From assembly GCF_002160025.1 (NCBI RefSeq), contig NZ_NFJU01000006.1, positions 62,001 to 126,000 on the forward strand: 64,000 nucleotides of DNA. Reading direction: 5' to 3'. The stretch's first letter is position 1, and each line of letters opens with the position of its first letter. This document shows positions 16,165 to 25,139 of the stretch, piece after piece. The notes under the pieces are model-generated. The model did not search any database. It was not told where the DNA came from and saw only the letters and a list, made by a program, of their open reading frames with translations. Origin of the DNA: Anaeromassilibacillus sp. An200 (GTDB lineage Bacteria; Bacillota; Clostridia; Oscillospirales; Acutalibacteraceae). Made by a program: the position numbers and the translations under genes.

Positions 16165-16899
16165 ATGGAAAATAAAATTATGCTGATCACTTATCCGGAC
16201 AGTCTTGGCGGAAACCTTCACACGCTGGAAAAGGCCCTGAGCCGCTTCTTTTCCCGTGAAGTGGGGCTGGTGCATATCCTGCCCTTCTTCCCCTCCTCGG
16301 GAGACCGCGGCTTTGCCCCGATTACCTATGGTAAAGTGGAGGAAGCTTTCGGGGACTGGACGGATATCCGGAGGCTGGGAGAGCAGTATGGGCTGATGAG
16401 CGATTTTATGATCAATCATATCAGCCGCCGTTCCCCGCAGTTCCTCGATTATCAAAAGAACCGAGATGCTTCCCCGTATCGTGAGCTGTTCCTGAACTGG
16501 ACGCGCTTCTGGGGCGGCGAGCCCTCCCGCGAGGAGGCGGACCGCATCTATAAGCGCAAGGACCGGGACCCGTATCCAAACGGAAAAATCCATGTGATCC
16601 ATACGTCGGGACATACGATGGGCGGCGTGTGCTTTTGTGTGGAGACGGACGGCGTGAGCGTTCTTGTCGCGGGCGATACGATCTGGGGAGGATTCAGTGA
16701 GAAAATCGGATCGGATGAACAGAAATGGAAGGAAAGCCTGGATAAGCTGTGCAGCATGCATTTCGATCTGATGACCTTCGGACACACCGGTCCTGTTTTG
16801 TATAGCGACGCGGACGCAAGGCTCCGGGAAGCCAAACGGCAGTTTGCCGTCTATTACAATCCCTGGTTCAAACCGATGTGTGAGCAATTCCGCTATTGA
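16165..16899 (+). pseudogene. Fusion remnant: GH13 (sucrose-phosphorylase-like) N-terminus joined to MBL-fold C-terminus
   Basis: A 244-aa open frame made of two unrelated halves. Residues 1 to about 136 look like the start of a GH13_18 sucrose/glucosylglycerate phosphorylase: ITYPDSLGG, HILPFFPSSGDRGFAPITY, MSDFMINHISRRSPQF, YKRKDR. The (beta/alpha)8 barrel stops before the catalytic Asp and Glu. Residues from about 140 on are the C-terminal part of a metallo-beta-lactamase-fold hydrolase: VIHTSGHTMGG, VLVAGDTIWGGF, LMTFGHTGPVL. The HxHxDH zinc motif, normally in the N-terminal half, is missing. Both enzymes are therefore expected dead. The simplest origin is an in-frame deletion joining two neighbouring genes near 16560-16590; an assembly chimera is the alternative. 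It has a promoter and RBS and sits next to a glycan cluster. Confidence 0.75.
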
Positions 16900-17043
16900 T
16901 GGGGACGGTTTTCTTCCCGATACGTCTGTCCAGGCAGGAGAGGATGGATAAAGTGCAGGGAAATGGAAGAAGATATATAAAATTTATAGATTGTTTTCAC
17001 AGAAAACGGCGCATGAATTGTGCGCGGGACTCCGGAAACAAGC

Positions 17044-17072
17044 TGGATTTTTCTCCCTGTATTCGATATAAT
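17044..17072 (+). promoter_or_regulatory. Promoter of the ROK regulator/alpha-mannosidase cluster
   Basis: TGGATT, 17 nt, TATAAT, 43 nt before the ATG. A GCGCA-N7-TGCGC dyad lies just upstream at 17009-17025 and may be an operator. Confidence 0.5.
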
Positions 17073-17115
17073 GAAAAGACAGGGGGGAAAGCGCCTGCCG
17101 TTGAAAAGGAGCAAA

Positions 17116-18369
17116 ATGACAGGGCGGCGGGCGGATTTTGCTATGCGTGAACAAGCAGAAAAATCCATACAACTCAAAAATTACAGCAGGATTTCCCTGC
17201 TGAATTATATCCGGAGAAACAAGCACACCACAAAAGCGCGCCTTGCTTCAGTGACAGGGCTGACCTTCATGGCTATCAAAAAAATCATGGAGGAGCTTTT
17301 GAAGCTGAACCTTGTGCGTGAGGATTCCTATGAGAACGGCGGCGTGGGCCGCCGCGCCGTGACCTATACCGTCAACGAAAATTACGGCTATACGCTCGGC
17401 CTTCATATCAATGTGTTCCGCACCAGCGCGGCTGTGATGAATCTGCATGGGGAAATCCTCTCGATTCAGAGCTTTGAAACGCGGCGGGATGGGGCTTCCT
17501 CCTCCGCGGAGCTGATTGATCAGATGGTTGCCCTGGTGGAGAGCGCGATCGCCGAATCCGGCGTTCCGCGGGAAAAGCTGCTTGGGCTTGGAGTCGGTGC
17601 GCCCGGCCCTGTCAATTCGTGTGAGGGCGTTGTGTTGTCCCCGCCGAATTTCCCGCTTCTGCGCTACCTTCCCCTGCGGCAGATTTTGGAGGAGCGTCTG
17701 TCTCTTCCGGTCAGTGTGCAGAAGGATACAAACGCCATCGCCATGGGCGAATATTGGCGCGGTGCGGGCGCGGGCAGCGAGGATATGGTGTACATCGATG
17801 CCGATATGGGAATCGGCTCCAGTTTGATCCTCAACGGCGCCACCTATGAGGGCGCGAACTATATCGCCGGGGAATTCGGGCATATCACGCTCGATCCCAA
17901 CGGCCCTCTGTGCAACTGTGGGGCGCACGGCTGTGTGGAGGCTGTCAGCTCCGGCCTGGCCATCCTGCGCGAGATGGAGAACCAGCTGTCTTCCCATGCC
18001 GAGCATCCCTTGTATGAAAAGCGCTCCTGCCTCACCATTGAAGATCTCATGGAGGCGGCATGCAAAAGCGATCCGCTCACCATCTCCATTTTGAACCGTG
18101 CGGCATGCTACATGGGGGCCGCCGTGTCGAATCTCATCAATATTCTGGATCCGCAGATCATCATTCTGGGCGGGATCCTCACGATGGAGTATCCGCAGTA
18201 TTTCCGGATTGTGCGCGATACCACGCTGAACAAGCGGGTGCAGGGCACCCGGGAAAATGTGCTGGTCCGCTCCGCGCTCGGCAGCCGTGCCGGTGTGATC
18301 GGGGCGGGCGAGATTGTCGCCAACCATTTTTACACCACGCTGGTCAGCGAGGTGCTGTCAAAAAGCTGA
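17116..18369 (+). CDS. ROK-family transcriptional regulator (NagC/XylR type)
   Basis: A 417-aa protein with an N-terminal winged HTH (about residues 20-80, LLNYIRRNKHTTKARLASVT) and a ROK sugar-sensing domain. The ROK marks are the DxGxG-like DADMGIGSSLILNG, GEFGHITLD, and the zinc motif CNCGAHGCVEA starting at C266. The ATG at 17116 is preceded by AAAAGGAG. It lies 59 nt upstream of the GH38 gene in the same direction and is the probable sugar-responsive regulator of the mannosidase/isomerase pair. Confidence 0.88.
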   Translation: MTGRRADFAMREQAEKSIQLKNYSRISLLNYIRRNKHTTKARLASVTGLTFMAIKKIMEELLKLNLVREDSYENGGVGRRAVTYTVNENYGYTLGLHINVFRTSAAVMNLHGEILSIQSFETRRDGASSSAELIDQMVALVESAIAESGVPREKLLGLGVGAPGPVNSCEGVVLSPPNFPLLRYLPLRQILEERLSLPVSVQKDTNAIAMGEYWRGAGAGSEDMVYIDADMGIGSSLILNGATYEGANYIAGEFGHITLDPNGPLCNCGAHGCVEAVSSGLAILREMENQLSSHAEHPLYEKRSCLTIEDLMEAACKSDPLTISILNRAACYMGAAVSNLINILDPQIIILGGILTMEYPQYFRIVRDTTLNKRVQGTRENVLVRSALGSRAGVIGAGEIVANHFYTTLVSEVLSKS

Positions 18370-18428
18370 GCCCGTTGTTCCCCGTATGAGCGGAAGAGCG
18401 CGGGCTCTCCGTAAGTCTGGGGGATTTT

Positions 18429-20864
18429 ATGCAAAAAACAATTTTACATATGATCGGAAATTCCCATATCGATCCGGTTTGGTTCTGGAATTGGGAAGAG
18501 GGCATGCAGGAGGTCAAGGCCACGCTTTGCTCCGCCCTGGATTGGATGGAGGAATTTCCCGAGTTTCGCTTTACGGGGACGTCGGTCCTCTTTTTCCGCT
18601 GGCTGGAGCGCACGGCTCCCGACCGCTTTGAAGAGCTGCGCCGCCGGGTGGCGGAGGGCCGCTTTGAGCTGACGGGCGGCTGGTTTCTGGAGCCCGACTG
18701 CCTGCTGCCGCATGGGGAATCCTTTGTGCGGCAGGCGCTGTATTCCCAGCGGTATTTAAAGAAAACCTTTGGGAAAATCTGCCGTATCGGCTCCAATGTG
18801 GACAGCTTTGGCCATTCCGGAACGCTGCCGCAGATCCTGCGCAAAAGCGGCATGGATCGCTATGTATTTATGCGCCCGCGCCTGGAAACGCCGGTCTTTC
18901 GCTGGCGCGGAAACGACGGCAGCGAGGTGACGGCCCTCTCCCTGCCGGGGGAGTATACCGCCTGGTTCCGGGATAAGACGGTGGAGAATATCGAAAATAC
19001 GCTTGCCCGCACAAAGGAATGGCCGCAGATGGCCTGCTGCTACGGGGTGGGAAATCACGGCGGCGGCCCGACAATCGACAACATCCGCACAATCCAGGAG
19101 CTGGCGGACTACAACGACAAAACAGAGCTCCGTTTCTCAACCTTCGGGGATTTCTTTGACAGCCTTGATACGGAGGCTCTGGAGGTCAAAACGGGATCCT
19201 TTGAAAAGGTCAACGCGGGCTGCTATTCCAACGATCTGGAATTCAAGCAGCAGATCCGGCTTGCGGAAAAGCGTCTTGTCGCGGCGGATACCTGCCTTTC
19301 CCTTGCAGCGCTTCTGCGCGGGCGCTTTGCTCCGGAGGCGGATGAGATGGAGAGCCTTTGGGAAGGCCTGCTCTTCAATGAGTTTCACGACACGATGGGC
19401 GGCACCTGCATCCGGGAGGCCCGTGACGACTGCCACCGTCAGGTGGGCGCGGCGGCCGCGGGGGCCGGGAAGGTGATCGCGCTGTCCGTGCAGGATATCG
19501 CAAACAGCCTGGATACGCGCGGAGAAGGCTATCCCCTGCTTCTGGTCAACCCGCACAGCGAAGCGTTTGACGGCCTGCTTGACGTGGAAGCAGAGTGGTT
19601 CTGCCAGGATGAGCTGTGCCTGACGGATCCGAAGGGAAATGAGGTCCCCTGCCAGCGGATCAATACCCATGCCAAGGTGACGCATACCACACTCGGGGGG
19701 CGGCGGCGCTTCCTGTTTGAAGCAAAGGTTCCGGCGGGCGGATATGCCGTCTACCGGATGCACAAGACAGCTCCGGCGGAGCAGATTGACCGCCGTCATT
19801 CTCCGGAGGGGCTGAGCCCGTATGTGCTGGAAAATGAGTATGTGCGCGCACGCTTTGATGAATCCACAGGCCTGCTCTGCTCGCTGACGGAAAAGGAGAC
19901 GGGCTATGAGAGCCTGAGCGGTGCGGCGCAGTGGCAGGTCTGGACGGACCAGCGGGATTCCTGGGGCGGATTGCAGGGGCGTGTCTATGAGGACACCGGC
20001 GAGCGGTTTGTCCTGGAAGCCATCGAGCGGGTGGAGGAGGGTCCCCTGCGCTGCACGGTGCGGGCGGTGTATACGCACGGCCCCTCGCGCCTGACCCAGC
20101 TCTGGCGGCTTGGTGCGCACGATCGCTTCCTGACAGTGGAAAACGATCTGGTCTGGAACGAGCCGTGGCATCTGCTCAAGATGGCCTTCCCATGCGCGGG
20201 GGGCACATCCTTTGTGCGGGCAGAAGGGGCTTATGGCCTGATGGATCGGGAGATTGCGGACGAAGCGGAGTATTGCATGCACCGCTTTGCCGATGTGCGC
20301 GGAAAAGACGGCGCGGGGCTTTGCGTGGCGAACGACAGCCACTATGCGTTCCACTGTGCAGATGGGATGTTCCATCTTACCGCTGTGCGCAGCCCGATCT
20401 GGTCGCAGGGAAACAGCCCGGAATGGGAGAACCCGCAGGATACCTACCAGTATGTGAGCCTGGGCGAGCACCGGTTTACGCTCACACTCCGTCCCCATGC
20501 CGCCTCCCTCCCGGTGCGGGAGCTGCGGGTGCAGGCGGACAAAACGCAGGGCATGATCGAATACCTGGCCGACAGCTGGCACAGCGGTGCGCATCGGGAG
20601 ATGGAACGCTCGCTGTACGGAATCGACGCGCAAAATGTGACAATTTCTTTGATAAAGCGTGCGGAGGACGGGGGCGGCTTTGTTGTCCGGATGCTGGAAA
20701 CAGAAGGGATGCCCTGCCGGGCCGTGCTCCGTCTGGGAGATACGGAAACGCCTTTGTCGTTCGGGCCGTATGAATTGAAAACCGTAAAATTTGAGGAAAA
20801 GACAACTACATTCCGGGAGGTTGATTTGCTTGAGTGGGATGCCGAAACAGGAAAGAACGCCTGA
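18429..20864 (+). CDS. GH38 alpha-mannosidase
   Basis: An 811-aa cytoplasmic exoglycosidase with no signal peptide. The GH38 zinc site is formed by HxD in IGNSHIDPVWFWNWEEG (H13, D15). The nucleophile is D125 in SNVDSFGHSG, and a later zinc His lies in the NEFHDTMGG region. The central three-helix and C-terminal beta domains are full length. It would remove alpha-linked mannose from imported oligosaccharides. Neighbours (ROK regulator, SIS isomerase) support a glycan-use role. Confidence 0.93.
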   Translation: MQKTILHMIGNSHIDPVWFWNWEEGMQEVKATLCSALDWMEEFPEFRFTGTSVLFFRWLERTAPDRFEELRRRVAEGRFELTGGWFLEPDCLLPHGESFVRQALYSQRYLKKTFGKICRIGSNVDSFGHSGTLPQILRKSGMDRYVFMRPRLETPVFRWRGNDGSEVTALSLPGEYTAWFRDKTVENIENTLARTKEWPQMACCYGVGNHGGGPTIDNIRTIQELADYNDKTELRFSTFGDFFDSLDTEALEVKTGSFEKVNAGCYSNDLEFKQQIRLAEKRLVAADTCLSLAALLRGRFAPEADEMESLWEGLLFNEFHDTMGGTCIREARDDCHRQVGAAAAGAGKVIALSVQDIANSLDTRGEGYPLLLVNPHSEAFDGLLDVEAEWFCQDELCLTDPKGNEVPCQRINTHAKVTHTTLGGRRRFLFEAKVPAGGYAVYRMHKTAPAEQIDRRHSPEGLSPYVLENEYVRARFDESTGLLCSLTEKETGYESLSGAAQWQVWTDQRDSWGGLQGRVYEDTGERFVLEAIERVEEGPLRCTVRAVYTHGPSRLTQLWRLGAHDRFLTVENDLVWNEPWHLLKMAFPCAGGTSFVRAEGAYGLMDREIADEAEYCMHRFADVRGKDGAGLCVANDSHYAFHCADGMFHLTAVRSPIWSQGNSPEWENPQDTYQYVSLGEHRFTLTLRPHAASLPVRELRVQADKTQGMIEYLADSWHSGAHREMERSLYGIDAQNVTISLIKRAEDGGGFVVRMLETEGMPCRAVLRLGDTETPLSFGPYELKTVKFEEKTTTFREVDLLEWDAETGKNA

Positions 20865-21489
20865 GGCGCAGCTGGAGCGCCTGATCCGCCGCCATCCGGC
20901 CCTGGAGCCGCTGCGGGAGACCATCTGGACGGCGTATCAGAACATGGAGGCTTCCTTTGCCTCCGGCGGTAAGCTGCTGGTGTGCGGAAACGGCGGTTCG
21001 GCCGCGGACGCGGATCATATTGTGGGAGAACTGATGAAGGGGTTTTACCTCAAACGTCCGCTTCCCGTCCAGGAGCGGGAGAAGCTGGGGCCGGTGGGAG
21101 AAAAGCTTCAGGGAGCTCTGCCCGCCATCGCCCTGACCCAGCACGCGGGCCTTTCCACCGCGTTTCTCAACGATGTGGATCCGTTTCTGATCTACGCCCA
21201 GCAGGTGTATGGCTATGGGCGTACCGGGGACTGCTTCCTCGGGATCAGCACCTCGGGGAACGCGCGCAACGTCTGTGAGGCGGCCCGCGTCGCCCGTGCA
21301 AAGGGGATGACGACGCTCGCGCTGACAGGAGCGGGCGGCGGGACGCTCCGGGAGATTTGTGATGTCTGCATCCGTGTTCCGGAGACGGTCACGGCGGATA
21401 TCCAGGAGCTGCATCTGCCGGTTTATCATGCGCTCTGCGCCATGCTGGAAATGCGCTTTTTTGCTGCCGCGGAGCCGGAGAATCCGTAA
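20830..21489 (+). CDS. SIS-domain sugar phosphate isomerase (GmhA-like)
   Basis: A 219-aa protein. The SIS fold is shown by LLVCGNGGSAADADHIVGEL, the substrate loop FLGISTSGNARNV and LTGAGGGTLREICD. It resembles D-sedoheptulose-7-phosphate isomerase/DiaA. The start is TTG at 20830, 9 nt after GGGAGG, and overlaps the end of the mannosidase by 35 nt. In this context it more likely interconverts a hexose phosphate or binds a sugar phosphate from glycan breakdown than makes heptose, but the substrate cannot be read from sequence. Confidence 0.85.
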   Translation: MSGMPKQERTPEAQLERLIRRHPALEPLRETIWTAYQNMEASFASGGKLLVCGNGGSAADADHIVGELMKGFYLKRPLPVQEREKLGPVGEKLQGALPAIALTQHAGLSTAFLNDVDPFLIYAQQVYGYGRTGDCFLGISTSGNARNVCEAARVARAKGMTTLALTGAGGGTLREICDVCIRVPETVTADIQELHLPVYHALCAMLEMRFFAAAEPENP

Positions 21490-21503
21490 GGAGAACACAA
21501 GAA

Positions 21504-21551
21504 AAAACGGCGCCCTTTTGGCTGAAAACCAGCCGGAAGGGCGCCGTTTTT
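21504..21551. terminator. Bidirectional terminator between SIS gene and MATE gene
   Basis: AAAACGGCGCCCTT pairs with AAGGGCGCCGTTTT around an inner hairpin (GGCTG...CAGCC), with A/T runs on both sides. Confidence 0.9.
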
Positions 21552-21564
21552 GCGGGGAAGCCTT

Positions 21565-22965
21565 TTATCCCGCACGCTGGGGGCTGGAAGCAGGCTCCTT
21601 GAGCTGCGGCCATACGGTGGCCAGCATAGTGAAAAAGCATGCCGCACCGCCGATAAAATTCGAGATCGGCTCCGCCAGAAATACGCCGTTGACTCCAAGG
21701 CCGAACAGGTGCGGCAGGATGAGCGTGAGCGGCACCACAATGATGGCCTTGCGCAGAAGGGAGAAAAAGACAGCCTGCTTGGATCTTCCCAGCGCCACAA
21801 AGACGGACTGCCCCGAAAATTGCAGGGACATCATGAAGAAGCCGAAGAAATAGAGGTTCAGCGCCGGAACACCGTCCGCAATCAGCGCCGGTTCGCTGTT
21901 AAAAATATGGATGAAAAATTCCGGGAAGATCATCAGGATGATCCAGGCCACGGTGGTGTATGCGATACAGACGATGCTGGTAAAGCGGATGCCGGAGCGC
22001 ACACGCGAATATTGCTTTGCTCCGTAGTTGAAGCCCATGACGGGCTGCGCGCCGTTTGTCAGGCCGTTGACAGGCATGGTGAGCACCTCGCGGATCGAGT
22101 TGATGACCGTCATAATGCCGACATAGAGATCGCCGCCGAATTGCTGCAAGGTAGCGTTGCACACAATCTGAACCGCGCCGTTTGTCACCGCCATCATGAA
22201 GCCCGACAGGCCAAGTGCGGAAATCTGTCCCACCAGCGTTTTCTGGAGACGCATCCGCGCGGGCCTGAGATGGTAGATCGCTTTTTTACCGGTCAGAAAA
22301 CGCAGCACCCATGCCGCGGAGAGGAACTGGGAGATCACCGTGGCCAGCGCCGCGCCCTGTACCCCCATGTGAAACAAAAAGATAAAGATCGGATCCAGCA
22401 CGATATTCACCACGGCCCCGAGCAGCACGGTCATCATCCCCATGCGGCCGAAGCCCTGTGAGTTGATAAAGCTGTTCATCCCCAGGCCGATCATGACAAA
22501 GATCGTACCAATTAAATAGATGGTCAGATAGCTGTCCGCGTAGGGAAACGTCTGGTCGCTGGCACCGAAGAGATACAGAATCGGCTTTTTGAGAGCGAGA
22601 AAAAAGGCGGTCAGGACAACGCCGGAAATCAGCAGCAGGGAAAATGAGTTGTTCATCACCGTTTCCGCGCGTTCATGATTGCCTTCCCCGCGTGCGATCG
22701 AGCACAGCGGCGCGCCGCCCATGCCGAACAGCTGGGTGAACGCCGAAATGATGCTGATGATCGGGAATGTCAGGCCGATCCCCGTCAGCGCCAGTGTGGA
22801 CGCTTCCGGCAGATGGCCGATATACATCCGGTCCACCACGCTGTACAGCACGTTGATCAGCTGTGCCGCCGTCATCGGCACGGCCAGGCTCATGATGCAG
22901 CGCGCAACACTGCCCTTGGAAAAATCATTCTTCGTTTCCGCCAATGCTCCGTTCATCCTTTCCAT
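21565..22965 (-). CDS. MATE-family efflux transporter (MepA-like)
   Basis: A 466-aa polytopic protein with 12 hydrophobic segments. The N-terminal IMSLAVPMTAAQLINVLYSV, VDRMYIGHLP, and the C-terminal SLQFSGQSVFVALGRSKQA pattern fit the MepA branch of MATE exporters. It is distinct from the MATE at 5610-7034. The start at 22965 has no strong SD; an alternative ATG lies three codons later. Confidence 0.88.
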   Translation of the reverse strand: MERMNGALAETKNDFSKGSVARCIMSLAVPMTAAQLINVLYSVVDRMYIGHLPEASTLALTGIGLTFPIISIISAFTQLFGMGGAPLCSIARGEGNHERAETVMNNSFSLLLISGVVLTAFFLALKKPILYLFGASDQTFPYADSYLTIYLIGTIFVMIGLGMNSFINSQGFGRMGMMTVLLGAVVNIVLDPIFIFLFHMGVQGAALATVISQFLSAAWVLRFLTGKKAIYHLRPARMRLQKTLVGQISALGLSGFMMAVTNGAVQIVCNATLQQFGGDLYVGIMTVINSIREVLTMPVNGLTNGAQPVMGFNYGAKQYSRVRSGIRFTSIVCIAYTTVAWIILMIFPEFFIHIFNSEPALIADGVPALNLYFFGFFMMSLQFSGQSVFVALGRSKQAVFFSLLRKAIIVVPLTLILPHLFGLGVNGVFLAEPISNFIGGAACFFTMLATVWPQLKEPASSPQRAG

Positions 22966-23124
22966 ACAAAACCGGCCATTCGTTTCCCCAACCGGGATCC
23001 GCTTTCCGAACGCGGGGGAGCGGGGAACCCATGGATTTTTGCTTCCCCTTTCAAAAGCTCGCGTTCTCCTTTTTGTGTGTTCTTTTTATTGTACTCCTTT
23101 CGGAAAGCGTTGGCAAGAAACCAA

Positions 23125-24780
23125 TTATTCTTTTGCCCTGGCGGCAGCTTCACGTTTTTGGCGGAGCAGCTCCTGAAATTCGCGTTCGAGCGCTTCCTTG
23201 TCCGGGCAGCGGGGAAGCGAGAGGCGGGAGATCACCTCCGCAAGGCGCAATTCAAGCAGCTTGCCGTCCATTTTTTCCGTTTCCGGTTTTGGGGCGGCTT
23301 TTTCCCGCTCCACGGCGGACGGACCGCCCTCATGCCGCACCAGCCTGCCGTTTTCAAAGGCAAGCGTCTGCCGGGCCAGCGCGTCGGCAAAGCGGCGGTC
23401 ATGGGTCACCAGCAAAAAGCCGCCCTCATACTGCGCCAGCGTCTCCTGCAAGGCGCGCAGGGAATCCATGTCCAGATAGTTTGTCGGCTCGTCGAGCAGC
23501 AGAAAATTGACGGGAGAGACGAGCAGGCAGGCGAACGAAAGCTTCACGCGCTCCCCGCCGCTGAGGACGGAGACGGGGCGGTACACATCCTCCCGCCGGA
23601 ACAGCAGGCGCGCGAGCAGAGAACGCACCGTCTGCTCGTTCTGCACCGCGCTGCGCATCGCGTTTTCGAGCACGGTTTTTTCCGGGTCGAGGTTGTCAAG
23701 CGACTGCTGGAAATAGCCGGCGCGCAGCTTGGGCGCGGCGAAGATCTCCCGGCTTTCCGTTTCGATCGCGCGTGCCAGATATCCCATGAGCGTCGTTTTC
23801 CCGCAGCCGTTCGGGCCATACAGAAGGGTATGGGATCCCTTTTGCAGCTCAAAGGATGCGTCCCGGAGCAGCGTCTTTTCACCCGCCGTGAGCGTGAGCG
23901 AGGGAACGCGCAGCAGAATTTTGTTTTCGGGCGGATTGGTCAGGGAAAAGTCAAAGTGGACGGCCTCCGCCTCGCGCGGGGCTTCCTTTTTCTCCAGCCG
24001 CGCCAGCCGCGACTCAATGCTCTTCCTTCCCTGGGCAATTTTGCTCTGTGTGTCCGTTTCACTGCGCTTGTGCAGCCGCGTTTCGGAATTTCCCATACGC
24101 GAGGGCGCGCGCCGCACGGCGGACTGCTTTTCCCGCAGGGATTGCATGGAGCGTTCCAGCCGGGCCTTCTCCTTCCGGTAAGCCTCCGCCTCAAAGCGGC
24201 GGCGTTCCAGCTCCTGTTCCTTTTGACGCTCGAAGGCGTCATAGCTGCCTTCATAGCGCAGAAGCTTTCCCTCGCGCAGCTCCCAGATTTGGGTGCAGAG
24301 CCGCTCCAGTACGGCCCGGTCGTGGCTGACAAGGAGGAACGCGTTCTGTGCTTCCATCCGGCGGCAGAACAGCTCGATCCCTTCCCAATCCAGGTTGGAG
24401 GTCGGTTCGTCCGCGAACAGCAGCGGCGGTTTTTTCCCCAGCGACGCGGCCAGCTTGCGGCGGGACTGCTCCCCGCCGCTCATGCGGTCAACAGGAGCAT
24501 GTGTGCCGCGCAGGCCGAAGCGGCTGAGCGATTCCGGATCCGGTGCTTCTTCCCCTGGGCCAAGCTGGGAAAAGAACGCGATCGGGCAGCGCGCGTGCAC
24601 GGTTCCCTCGTCGGGGCGCAGACGGCCGGACAAAATGGCGAGCAGCGTGGATTTGCCGCTTCCGTTCGGCCCGACCAGGCCGATCCGGTCGCCGTCGTAC
24701 AGGGCGAGCGGCTCCGTGGAAAAGAGGAGCCGTTCCCCCGCGTATTGTGTCAAAGCGGTGGTTTCCAGTAAAATGGGCAT
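23125..24780 (-). CDS. ABC-F family ATPase (ribosome-protection type)
   Basis: A 551-aa soluble protein with two ABC domains and no membrane segment. Walker A motifs are GPNGSGKST and GPNGCGKTT, signatures are MSGGEQSR and LSGGERVK, and Walker B motifs are LLFADEPTSNLDW and LLLDEPTNYLDM. The long charged linker (about residues 180-290) is the P-site tRNA interaction motif region. Size and leader structure fit antibiotic-resistance ABC-F proteins (Msr/Lsa/Vga/VmlR type) that displace drugs from the ribosome. Substrate is not inferable. ATG 24780 has GGAGGG 8 nt upstream, and that SD is buried in a hairpin. Confidence 0.9.
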   Translation of the reverse strand: MPILLETTALTQYAGERLLFSTEPLALYDGDRIGLVGPNGSGKSTLLAILSGRLRPDEGTVHARCPIAFFSQLGPGEEAPDPESLSRFGLRGTHAPVDRMSGGEQSRRKLAASLGKKPPLLFADEPTSNLDWEGIELFCRRMEAQNAFLLVSHDRAVLERLCTQIWELREGKLLRYEGSYDAFERQKEQELERRRFEAEAYRKEKARLERSMQSLREKQSAVRRAPSRMGNSETRLHKRSETDTQSKIAQGRKSIESRLARLEKKEAPREAEAVHFDFSLTNPPENKILLRVPSLTLTAGEKTLLRDASFELQKGSHTLLYGPNGCGKTTLMGYLARAIETESREIFAAPKLRAGYFQQSLDNLDPEKTVLENAMRSAVQNEQTVRSLLARLLFRREDVYRPVSVLSGGERVKLSFACLLVSPVNFLLLDEPTNYLDMDSLRALQETLAQYEGGFLLVTHDRRFADALARQTLAFENGRLVRHEGGPSAVEREKAAPKPETEKMDGKLLELRLAEVISRLSLPRCPDKEALEREFQELLRQKREAAARAKE

Positions 24781-25065
24781 AAAAAATCCCTCCGTCACAG
24801 CGGGAGGGTTTTGTGCGGCGGGCAGCGGCGCGCAGCCGTACCCCAAAAAGGGACGGCGGCACGCAGGATCGCAAAGCCTCGAACGGCAGCACAAAACAGA
24901 GCGCCTGTCGCGCCCTCCCGACTCAAAAATCAGGTGTGCAGTTAACCGTTCAGATATTACGCATCCTCTTTCGGCACCTTCGGCCTGTTTCCAAAAGCAA
25001 ATTCGCGGCAGGCATCCGCCATGCCGGATCGGAAACAGGGCTATTCCCTTTCTTTGGATTTGTTT
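24781..25065 (-). promoter_or_regulatory. Long structured leader of the ABC-F gene with an SD-sequestering hairpin
   Basis: Transcription from the promoter at 25068-25096 leaves about 285 nt before the ATG. Visible structures: a perfect 9-bp stem CCTGTTTCC/GGAAACAGG (25031-25039 with 24984-24992) enclosing GGCAT-N5-ATGCC; a hairpin AGGGCGC-N5-GCGCTCT; and, ending at the start codon, CCCTCC-N9-GGAGGG followed by ATTTTTT (24781-24808). The last hides the SD and resembles a terminator. Short ORFs (for example ATG GCG GAT GCC ... TAA, 22 codons) lie in the leader. Known resistance ABC-F genes use such leaders for drug-induced attenuation. Confidence 0.6.
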
Positions 25066-25067
25066 TC

Positions 25068-25096
25068 TTTATAGCACAGTTTTTGCCGTTTGTAAA
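25068..25096 (-). promoter_or_regulatory. Promoter of the ABC-F gene
   Basis: Minus strand TTTACA, 17 nt, TATAAA. Confidence 0.75.
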
Positions 25097-25099
25097 GAC

Positions 25100-25131
25100 A
25101 AAAAAGGGGACAGCTTTTTGAACTGCCCCCG
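25100..25131 (-). terminator. Intrinsic terminator of niaX
   Basis: GGGGGCAG-N9-CTGTCCCC followed by TTTTTT on the minus strand, starting 9 nt after the niaX stop. Confidence 0.88.
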
Positions 25132-25139
25132 AATTGTGA

